This document shows positions 26,301 to 32,279 of a DNA stretch of 64,000 bases, in pieces. The translations under genes and the position numbers were made by a program. Source of the stretch: Aureitalea sp. L0-47 (lineage in GTDB: Bacteria > Bacteroidota > Bacteroidia > Flavobacteriales > Flavobacteriaceae); NCBI RefSeq assembly GCF_026126405.1, contig NZ_JAFMTQ010000001.1:62001-126000 (forward strand), read 5' to 3'. A model generated the notes under the pieces. It ran no database searches and was not told where the DNA came from. It saw nothing but the letters and a program-made list of their open reading frames with translations. How positions within the stretch are numbered: the first letter of the stretch is position 1; every line of letters starts with the position of its first letter.

Positions 26301-26749
26301 TGATCAACAGTTTTGGTCAGGAGGACATCGCAAAACTTGAAAAAGACGGTGAAATATCAGTGTTGGTTAATGAAAAAAGTATTACATTAACCCTTGAGGA
26401 TGTTATCATCAGCTCACAGGACATCGAAGGTTGGCTGGTAGCCAGTGCCGATGGAATAACGGTTGCGCTGGATGTAACAATCACACCAAAATTGAAGAAT
26501 GAAGGAATTGCCAGGGAACTGGTAAACCGTATTCAGAACCTAAGAAAAGACTCGGGATTTGAGGTTACGGACAGGGTCGAGGTCACCATTCAGAATGATG
26601 ATCATTTACAGCCCGCAGTAGCTGAGAATCTTGACTATATAAAACAAGAAACCCTAACTGAGGTGTTGCAGTTTGAAAGCGAAGTAGCAAATGGAACGGA
26701 AATTGCTTTCGACGAAGTAGCAACACGATTAGAAATTAAAAAACATTAA
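23348..26749 (+). CDS. ileS: Isoleucyl-tRNA synthetase, type 2 (GXHH signature)
   Basis: A 1133-residue cytoplasmic class I synthetase, longer than E. coli IleRS (939) and matching the eukaryote-like IleRS2 group. The signature normally read HxGH appears here as GIHH at residues 57-60 (23516-23527), with the surrounding PPSANG and ARAIKD intact. The KMSKR loop is at 681-685. The CP1 editing domain keeps the Thr-rich segment (WTTTPWTLPSN) and the HTAPTFGADD aspartate, so proofreading is expected. IleRS2 enzymes are known to resist mupirocin, and the GXHH variant is reported to give very high resistance. It is followed after 4 nt by a DksA-like gene, the usual order in Bacteroidota. Confidence 0.97.
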   Translation: MSKNFKEYKGLNLPQLAEDVLTFWKEDKIFEESIAIREGAEPFVFFEGPPSANGLPGIHHVMARAIKDIFCRYKTQKGYKVDRKAGWDTHGLPIELGVEKELGITKEDIGSKISVEEYNEACKKAVMRYTDVWNKVTDSYGYWVDMDDPYITYKSKYMETVWWILKQIWDKELLYKGYTIQPYSPKAGTGLSSHELNMPGTYQDVTDTTVVAQFKALDDTLPEFLKGYGEVHFLAWTTTPWTLPSNTALTVGPKIDYVLVKSFNQYTFEPINVVLAKNLVGYQFSGKFAEVENEAGLAEYVEGAKKIPYFILKEFKGRELEGIRYEQLLPYALPHDNPENAFRVITGDFVTTEDGTGIVHTAPTFGADDAKVAKEASPEVPPLLVVDENENLVPLVDLQGKFRREMGEFAGKYVKNEYYDNGEAPEKSVDVELAIKLKIENKAFKVEKYVHSYPNCWRTDKPILYYPLDSWFIKVTEFKDRMFELNQKINWKPKATGEGRFGNWLANANDWNLSRSRYWGIPLPIWRTEDGKEAKCIGSIEELETEMHKSVEAGYMDKVLFEDFEIGNYSEENYEKADLHKNIVDEVILVSDSGKPMRREADLIDVWFDSGSMPYAQWHYPFENKEKVESTWRKADFIAEGVDQTRGWFYTLHAIATMIFDDIAYKNVVSNGLVLDKDGQKMSKRLGNAVDPFDTLKEFGPDATRWYMISNANPWDNLKFDSAGIAEVRNKFFGTLYNTYSFFSLYANLDGFDYAEDDIPLDKRPEIDRWILSELHTLITKVDDAYGDYEPTKAARAIAIFVQDYLSNWFVRLSRRRYWKGSYGEDKISAYQTLYNCLEVVTRLAAPIAPFFMDRMYKDLTSGVVKEGKKSVHLSNFPVADSSYLDRELEQKMHRAQTISSLVLSLRQRERIKVRQPLQKIMIPVLEDSERQAIEAVSNLIRSEVNVKEIELIDEGSGILVKQIKPNFKKLGPHFGKDMKAVAQVINSFGQEDIAKLEKDGEISVLVNEKSITLTLEDVIISSQDIEGWLVASADGITVALDVTITPKLKNEGIARELVNRIQNLRKDSGFEVTDRVEVTIQNDDHLQPAVAENLDYIKQETLTEVLQFESEVANGTEIAFDEVATRLEIKKH

Positions 26750-26753
26750 GACG

Positions 26754-27137
26754 ATGGCTAAGGAAGTAAAAAATCGATATAGTGATAAAGAACTGGAGGA
26801 ATTCAGAAAACTTATACAAGAGAAAATAAAGAAAGCTCAGGAGCAGCTTGAATTAATTGAAAGTGCGTATAGGAACGACAGTAATAATGGTACGGATGAC
26901 ACCTCACCTACGTTCAAGGCCTTCGATGAAGGAAGTGAAGTGATGAGCAAAGAGACTTCGTCTCAATTGGCCATTCGTCAGGAGAAGTTCATACGCGATC
27001 TGAAGAATGCACTTATTCGTATCGAGAATAAGACCTATGGAATATGCCGTGTTACCGGTAAATTGATCAACCCGGAACGTCTTAAACTGGTTCCTCATGC
27101 TACCTTGAGTATTGAGGCCAAGAATATGCAGAAATAG
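26754..27137 (+). CDS. DksA/TraR-family protein with degenerate zinc finger
   Basis: A 127-residue protein with an N-terminal coiled coil (about 8-45) and a DksA-type C-terminal domain: YGICRVTGKLINPERLKLVPHAT. Only one cysteine of the four zinc ligands remains; the next positions are Gly, Ser and Ala. The family binds RNA polymerase through its secondary channel and modulates ppGpp response. The acidic coiled-coil tip of DksA is not obvious (NGTDDTSP lies in this area). Co-transcribed with ileS (4-nt gap). The usual downstream lspA is absent. Confidence 0.85.
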   Translation: MAKEVKNRYSDKELEEFRKLIQEKIKKAQEQLELIESAYRNDSNNGTDDTSPTFKAFDEGSEVMSKETSSQLAIRQEKFIRDLKNALIRIENKTYGICRVTGKLINPERLKLVPHATLSIEAKNMQK

Positions 27138-27165
27138 GCTATAACAGCCATTTATCATAAAATTC

Positions 27166-27190
27166 ACCCCAAAGTTTCTTTGGGGTTTTT
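27166..27190 (+). terminator. Intrinsic terminator abutting the next start codon
   Basis: ACCCCAAAG pairs with CTTTGGGGT around loop TTT, then a T-run to 27190. The TTG start of the next gene begins 4 nt later, at 27194. Confidence 0.88.
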
Positions 27191-27193
27191 ATT

Positions 27194-27826
27194 TTGAAGC
27201 GATTTATTATAATACTACTTATCCTGGGTGTTTTCTCCTCGTTAACGGCCCAGAAAACCATCGAAAAACAATGGGATGGTTTTGATATCGATACGCTTCT
27301 TATCAAATCCGATGCTGCTTTTACTATCAATGTACTTTCAGTGCCCGATAAAAGCATCAACCTGTGGGCCAGGGTTGAGGGAGAATACCACGAGTCTGTC
27401 GTGATCAATTCGGTGAGCAAAGAAAGGTCATTAACTCTATCAACAGGTTTCAGTCCCTTCTTTACTAAGGACAATGATAAACTTGCGGCGCATAAGGTAC
27501 TTTCTATAGAGATGACGTTTCGGGTTCCCGAAAAAACGGCGGTTTTGATTCAATCCAGCAGTGCGTTGGTGAGGACTGAAGGAAAGATAAAGTACCTGGA
27601 GACAGTGCTTTCAGAAGGGACAACAACCCTATCTAACTTCATTGGAGATGCGAGGTTGTATAGCCAAAAAGGCGATATTTCGGTAACTGTGGGTAATAAT
27701 GTTGGGGGAAGAGGTAGTTCAAAAAATGGTTCGGTGCATACTGAAATACCCTTGCAGGGAGATTATTTTATTGAAGCGACAAGTATATACGGAGATGTAT
27801 TCCTTCGGAAACAATCTGGCAATTAA
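27194..27826 (+). CDS. DUF4097-like exported protein (TTG start)
   Basis: A 210-residue protein. The TTG at 27194 directly begins a full signal peptide (KRFIIILLILGVFSSLTAQ), which supports this start. The body is a right-handed beta-helix-like pattern (ALVRTEGKIKYLETVLSEGTTTLSNFIGDARLYSQKGDISVTVG), similar to DUF4097/DUF2807 putative auto-transporter adhesin heads. Probably periplasmic or surface. It begins directly after the ileS-operon terminator with no clear promoter, so its expression may depend on read-through. Ends 3 nt before the convergent histidine kinase. Confidence 0.72.
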   Translation: MKRFIIILLILGVFSSLTAQKTIEKQWDGFDIDTLLIKSDAAFTINVLSVPDKSINLWARVEGEYHESVVINSVSKERSLTLSTGFSPFFTKDNDKLAAHKVLSIEMTFRVPEKTAVLIQSSSALVRTEGKIKYLETVLSEGTTTLSNFIGDARLYSQKGDISVTVGNNVGGRGSSKNGSVHTEIPLQGDYFIEATSIYGDVFLRKQSGN

Positions 27827-27829
27827 AAC

Positions 27830-28978
27830 TTAGAAACGAACGATAAAAGTACTTCCTTTATCTACCTCGCTTTGAACAGATATGGTTCCATTAAGTGATT
27901 CGATCTTGTTCTTGAGGATGAACAATCCAACTCCTTCAGCATTGGTATTATTGTGGAAGGTCTCGTAAATATTGAAGATCCTTTCACCAAAACTGTCCAG
28001 ATCGATACCCAGGCCATTATCTTTTACCATGAGGCAAGGGCTGTCTTCCTCCATGATTGAATAGATCTCAATAACCGGACTTCGTTCGGGGTGACGATAT
28101 TTAATGGCATTGGTTATCAGGTTGAACAGAATACTTTCCATATAAGAAGGAATGTATTCTACCGTGGGTACTTCGGAAAAGTCATTGAAGATTTCTGCCC
28201 TGGTACGCCCCAGGGAATTACCTAGTCTGTTTTTCACTTTTTCCAGTACACTGTCGATATCTACAATTTCCAGCGGTCTTTTTGCCGTGGTTTGAATTTC
28301 GCTTAATTCCTTAAGATGACGGATAGTATTGGATATACTTTCTGAAATTTCATAAAGGCCATTGCACAGCTCTTCTTTTTCTTCAAGGCTACTGGCACCT
28401 TTCATCAATTCCAGGGTCATTTCCAGGTTGCCCGTATGAGCATGCATACTATGGGTAACGATATTCGCGAAATTATTGAGCTTGGTGTTTTGAGATTCAA
28501 TTAACTTTAAGCTTCGACGAAGCTGCAGCTCTTGCTTCTTTTCATTGGTAACATCCTGGAACACTCCTTTAATTCCAACAACTTCCTTTTGATCATTATA
28601 TGTAGGTTCACCGGACGCTCTTACCCAGATTTCCTTACCTGTAAACGTTTGCATTTTAACGGTAGTTGAAAATGAAAGGCCCTGGGCACATTCCAAATAG
28701 AAATTGACAGCGACCTCTTTGTATTCATCTGTATAAAAATCCAGCGCGTTTCTCAAACTAATGTGGTAGGACTCCGGTATTTCGAGAATTCGAAGTGCTA
28801 CCGCATCGAGAAATGTTTTTTTCGCAGGGAAGTCCACAGACCAAACACCGCAACCCGTGAGTTTGGCGATCTCCTTGTAATAAAAATTGTTGGGAGTGTC
28901 TTGTGCCGGGGGCGTGGCTCTATGATTTTCAGTATGCTGCGACAGTATTTTTCTGCGCTTCTGAGCTAAAAAGTTCAT
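27830..28978 (-). CDS. PAS-domain sensor histidine kinase, soluble, atypical H-box
   Basis: A 382-residue protein without membrane segments: a variable N-terminus, a PAS/PAC domain (about 33-145, with GVWSVDF and GIKGVFQDVT), a dimerisation helix pair and a HATPase domain (about 265-382). The phospho-acceptor is probably H176 in IVTHSMHAHTGNL; the usual proline five residues later is replaced by His181. The N box (NLITNAIKY), G1 (DNGLGID) and G2 (GVGLFIL) are intact. No response regulator lies beside it, so it is an orphan kinase. Stimulus unknown. Confidence 0.88.
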   Translation of the reverse strand: MNFLAQKRRKILSQHTENHRATPPAQDTPNNFYYKEIAKLTGCGVWSVDFPAKKTFLDAVALRILEIPESYHISLRNALDFYTDEYKEVAVNFYLECAQGLSFSTTVKMQTFTGKEIWVRASGEPTYNDQKEVVGIKGVFQDVTNEKKQELQLRRSLKLIESQNTKLNNFANIVTHSMHAHTGNLEMTLELMKGASSLEEKEELCNGLYEISESISNTIRHLKELSEIQTTAKRPLEIVDIDSVLEKVKNRLGNSLGRTRAEIFNDFSEVPTVEYIPSYMESILFNLITNAIKYRHPERSPVIEIYSIMEEDSPCLMVKDNGLGIDLDSFGERIFNIYETFHNNTNAEGVGLFILKNKIESLNGTISVQSEVDKGSTFIVRF

Positions 28979-29060
28979 TCATTCAACTTTGCGCTCGAAA
29001 TATAGGAAAAAAATATGAATTGTAGGATATTTCCTTCAACTTCTATTCAATAAAAAAGTG

Positions 29061-29468
29061 CTATTTGACGAAGGGATAAATGGATAGATTCCGAACTACC
29101 CAGTACACAATTGCAATTCCGAAGTAGGTGTAAATGAATATCTTACTATAAAAAAATTGTACTCGATGTGAGGCGTCGAATATATAATTATACACTCTTG
29201 CCCCCAGGCCATAAATAATAATTGGAACCGAGAGTACTAAAAGAGGATTTAGGAAGAATGCATCTCCCAAATTACCGTGCAGTAACTGGTGAATGGCTCG
29301 TTGTGAACCACAACCAGGGCAGTTGTATCCCGAGAGGAGTTTGAAGGGACACGGAAGGAAAAGCTTGTTATTCGTAGGATTATTGAAGAAATAGTAAAAA
29401 AAACCGCCCCCAAGAAGTATGATCGTGAGGGCGATTGTAATTATTTTCTTAGAATCCACCACCGGCAA
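29061..29468 (-). CDS. DUF2752 membrane protein
   Basis: A 135-residue protein with three predicted membrane helices (about 9-28, 70-92 and 108-127). The DUF2752 signature FPCPFKLLSGYNCPGCGSQRA lies at about 36-58 and holds three cysteines that could bind a metal; I shorten it here as CPFKLL plus CPGCG. It overlaps the stop of the CD225 gene by 20 nt, so the two are coupled. Function unknown for the family. Confidence 0.85.
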   Translation of the reverse strand: MPVVDSKKIITIALTIILLGGGFFYYFFNNPTNNKLFLPCPFKLLSGYNCPGCGSQRAIHQLLHGNLGDAFFLNPLLVLSVPIIIYGLGARVYNYIFDASHRVQFFYSKIFIYTYFGIAIVYWVVRNLSIYPFVK

Positions 29469-29727
29469 CTCCTAATACTACTACAAAAATTATATAAAGA
29501 ATTACTAGCACACCACCGGCAACCATTCCCCAGATAGCATATTTCTTGGCATCGTCAGCAGCTTTTTGAGCACCCGCGTGATCACCAGACAACCATAGTT
29601 CTTTTACCTTGGTAGATTTGATAATTGCTACGATTCCTAAAGGTAGGCAACATAGAACCGTACATATAATTGCCCATACTAGGTTGTTATCAGGAGGTGT
29701 CCCGGCTTGATTGTTCGTTGTTTCCAT
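29449..29727 (-). CDS. CD225/dispanin-family small membrane protein
   Basis: A 92-residue protein with two hydrophobic helices (about 15-37 and 67-88) separated by a basic/acidic loop (STKVKELWLSGDHAGAQKAADDAKK). The WAIICTVLCCLPLGIVAIIKS stretch matches the CD225 family, the family of eukaryotic IFITM proteins, which also has many bacterial members. A tandem repeat of TTGGTTAT lies just upstream. Paired with DUF2752; the pair's role is unknown. Confidence 0.82.
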   Translation of the reverse strand: METTNNQAGTPPDNNLVWAIICTVLCCLPLGIVAIIKSTKVKELWLSGDHAGAQKAADDAKKYAIWGMVAGGVLVILYIIFVVVLGVAGGGF

Positions 29728-29755
29728 AATTGAAAATTAGTTGGTTATTAATTGG

Positions 29756-30337
29756 TTATAAATATAGCTTAGAATTTTTAAAACCATAGTTTTTTTTCGG
29801 TGTAATGCAATAATCTAGCGGAAAATCCATGTTTTCATGGATAAATAATGTCTCCGTTTCAAAGAAAGAAAGCCCGATTTTAGTACAATCTTCACGACAT
29901 TCGGATAAAAACCTATCGTAAAAACCTTTCCCATACCCAATCCGATGCCCTTGCTCGTTAAATGCCAGTAATGGCACAAAAACAATATCCAACTGCCTGG
30001 GTGATACCTCCAGTCCTTCAACTGGCTCCGGAATTCCATAATTATTGCTGCGTATCACGGTATTTTCCTGTAATAAAATGTGAGTCATTTCACAGGTTCT
30101 GAAGTTGGATCTGGACAACACAACACTTTTGTCCTTTCCTTGGAGAATATGCAATAGAAATTCAGTATTCACCTCTTTATTCCGCTTAATGGGAAGAAAG
30201 ACATGGTAATAGTTCTTGTCCCAGATTGGCAGTCTGAGACAATTGTTTGCGATCTGCAGGCTCCGGGATTCTATTTCCGATTCGCTGAGAAGTTCCCTCT
30301 TCTTTTTGTATAATTTCCTAATCTCACTTTTTTCCAT
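29756..30337 (-). CDS. 5-formyltetrahydrofolate cyclo-ligase
   Basis: A 193-residue cytoplasmic enzyme converting 5-formyl-THF to 5,10-methenyl-THF with ATP. The N-terminal basic helix (EIRKLYKKKRELL), IVFVPLLAFNEQGHRIGYGKGFYDRFL and the C-terminal FPLDYCITPKK match the family. The start codon shares one base with the stop of the aspartoacylase-like gene, so it is the last gene in the rimK operon. Folate salvage has no obvious link to the two upstream genes. Confidence 0.93.
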   Translation of the reverse strand: MEKSEIRKLYKKKRELLSESEIESRSLQIANNCLRLPIWDKNYYHVFLPIKRNKEVNTEFLLHILQGKDKSVVLSRSNFRTCEMTHILLQENTVIRSNNYGIPEPVEGLEVSPRQLDIVFVPLLAFNEQGHRIGYGKGFYDRFLSECREDCTKIGLSFFETETLFIHENMDFPLDYCITPKKNYGFKNSKLYL

Positions 30338-31308
30338 CAGAGCACGCCGGTTGAAATATGAAATAAGGCATCTCCCTGGTAAACCAACGGAGCTTCGTTC
30401 ACATTGAATACATAACCTTCGTTGGTCGATTTGATCCAGTAATGGACTTTTCCGTAAGGATCGGTTATATGGCCTATTACATCCCCGCGTTTAACCATAC
30501 TGCCTACCTTTACTGCCGGCTTAAACATGCCTGAGGCATGCGCCCTGATCCAGGAACTGTTGGTGATGGTCACAGAATTTTTCTTGGGTGTGGACACTTT
30601 AAATTTAGACCGAAGCATACCCAGGTGATTCAGGACTCGTTTTGAGCCATTAACGCCAGTATTGCTCACTACGTTGTCTATCGAATTCGATTTGCCGCCT
30701 TCAAAAAGCAACATTGGCACACCTTTTTTCTTGCAGGCATTTCTGAAGGACTTTTTAAGGTTTTTAGACTGAAGAATGAAAGGGGCATTGAATATTTGGG
30801 CCAGATCCATGAGTTCCTCATCTTCTTTGGCTACACGGATGTGAGGGGCGTTAAAACGACTGGAGCCTCCGGTGTGAAAATCAATACAATAGTCTACCTG
30901 GGGAACTATGTGATTCATTAGTTTGTGAGCCACTCGTGATGCCAAAGATCCATTTTTACTGCCCGGAAAGGATCGGTTGAGATCTCTTCCATCCGGGAAT
31001 TCCCTCACTTTCTGAAGAAATCCGAAGATATTTATGATAGGGATACTAATGGTGGTCCCGATCTTTGGCTTGTTGATACCCTTGGAAACCAATTGTCGGA
31101 CGATCTCGATACCATTTACTTCGTCACCGTGAATACCGGCAGTAAAAAGCACCGTAGGGCCTTCATAGTGAGATCTTTCTACGAAGATGGGAACATCTAT
31201 TGGAGTGTTGGTATGTAATTTTGCAAAACTTAGGTTGAGTTCCCGGGATGCGCCGGGAGGGATAACTTCTTTGAACAATTCCAGTTCCTTCGCTTTTATC
31301 TTCTTCAT
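30337..31308 (-). CDS. Succinylglutamate desuccinylase/aspartoacylase-family zinc hydrolase
   Basis: A 323-residue cytoplasmic protein. Zinc ligands H60 and E63 lie in GIHGDE, and a third histidine, H145, in DFHTGG. RDLNRSFPG (108-116) is the substrate-binding segment. The C-terminus (~245-323) is the beta domain typical of AstE/AspA proteins (ASGMFKPAVKVGSMVKRGDVIG). The family removes acyl groups from aspartate or glutamate. The ATG overlaps the rimK stop by 4 nt, so a glutamate-related peptide or protein tail made by RimK is a plausible substrate (inference). Confidence 0.88.
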   Translation of the reverse strand: MKKIKAKELELFKEVIPPGASRELNLSFAKLHTNTPIDVPIFVERSHYEGPTVLFTAGIHGDEVNGIEIVRQLVSKGINKPKIGTTISIPIINIFGFLQKVREFPDGRDLNRSFPGSKNGSLASRVAHKLMNHIVPQVDYCIDFHTGGSSRFNAPHIRVAKEDEELMDLAQIFNAPFILQSKNLKKSFRNACKKKGVPMLLFEGGKSNSIDNVVSNTGVNGSKRVLNHLGMLRSKFKVSTPKKNSVTITNSSWIRAHASGMFKPAVKVGSMVKRGDVIGHITDPYGKVHYWIKSTNEGYVFNVNEAPLVYQGDALFHISTGVL

Positions 31309-32180
31309 CTACGTTTGTTTCGTTCAATGTAACTTATTATTTGTCCCGCGATCGATATGCCTGTTGTAGTTTCAATACCTTCAAGACCCGGTGTGGAATT
31401 AACTTCCAAAACTAAAGGACCACGGTTGCTTTGTAGTATGTCCACACCGCAAACTCCAAGTCGTAGCGCTTTGGCAGCTCTCAATGCCAGGTTTTCTTCG
31501 GCATAAGAAAGTTTGATCACTTCGGAAGATCCTCCTCTGTGCAGGTTAGAACGGAATTCACCATCCTGGCCCTGTCTTTTCATGGCCCCAACTACCTTGC
31601 CGTCCACGACGATTGCCCTAAGGTCGGATCCATTGGATTCCTCAATAAACTCCTGGATAACGAAACGAACCTTAGAGGTAAGCAATGTCTCTATGGTTGA
31701 AACAGCTCCCCTATAGGTTTCCGCAAGTATCACCCCATGTCCGTGGGTTCCCTGGAGCACTTTTATGATGTAGGGCGGATCCCCGAAGATGTCCAGCATT
31801 CCTTCAACATCCCCTGATGTCCCTAGCACCGTCTTCGGAACAGGAATTTTTGCATGTGCAAGCACCTGATTGCAGGTCCATTTGTTGCGAGATTGCAGAA
31901 TAGGTTCCGCCTGGACCACACAGAAAACACCCATGGATTGGAAATGCCGTACCAAAGCAGCTCCGAAATAGGTGTTGGATGCTCCAATACGTGGGATTAC
32001 AGCGTCCAGATCGTTTACAGGTTCGTTATTAAAATAGAGTACGGGTTTACCATCTTCAATAGCCTGGGTACATCTATTCGGATCCAGAACTTCCATCACA
32101 TGATTACGGGAGGCTCCAGCCTTGAATAAACTACGGGTAGAGTAAAGATTCTCCCCACGTGATATAATTGCGATGTTCAT
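31305..32180 (-). CDS. rimK: RimK-family ATP-grasp glutamate ligase
   Basis: A 291-residue ATP-grasp protein. The N-terminal pre-ATP domain ends about residue 90 (PRIGASNTYFGAALVRHF). ATP-grasp segments include IIKVLQGTHGHGV, VIQEFIEES, DLRAIVVDGKVVGAMKR and the metal-binding VLEVNSTPGLEG. E. coli RimK adds glutamates to the C-terminus of ribosomal protein S6; other members act on small molecules. First gene of an operon with an aspartoacylase-like hydrolase and 5-formyl-THF cyclo-ligase, divergent from uvrC. The protein substrate here is not certain. Confidence 0.92.
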   Translation of the reverse strand: MNIAIISRGENLYSTRSLFKAGASRNHVMEVLDPNRCTQAIEDGKPVLYFNNEPVNDLDAVIPRIGASNTYFGAALVRHFQSMGVFCVVQAEPILQSRNKWTCNQVLAHAKIPVPKTVLGTSGDVEGMLDIFGDPPYIIKVLQGTHGHGVILAETYRGAVSTIETLLTSKVRFVIQEFIEESNGSDLRAIVVDGKVVGAMKRQGQDGEFRSNLHRGGSSEVIKLSYAEENLALRAAKALRLGVCGVDILQSNRGPLVLEVNSTPGLEGIETTTGISIAGQIISYIERNKRR

Positions 32181-32243
32181 TTTGGTTTATTAGTTATTGC
32201 AATTTAACAAAAATCCCTTTCAGTGAAATTTGCTACTCCGGTA

Positions 32244-32274
32244 TTGCCCGAAGTTAATTAGAGGACTATCTTTG
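32244..32274 (+). promoter_or_regulatory. -33/-7 promoter giving a probable leaderless uvrC mRNA
   Basis: TTG at 32244-32246, a 20-nt spacer, then TATCTTTG at 32267-32274. Both elements and the spacing fit the Bacteroidota consensus. The ATG is only 5 nt beyond the box, so transcription should start at or next to it. Confidence 0.7.
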
Positions 32275-32279
32275 ATATC

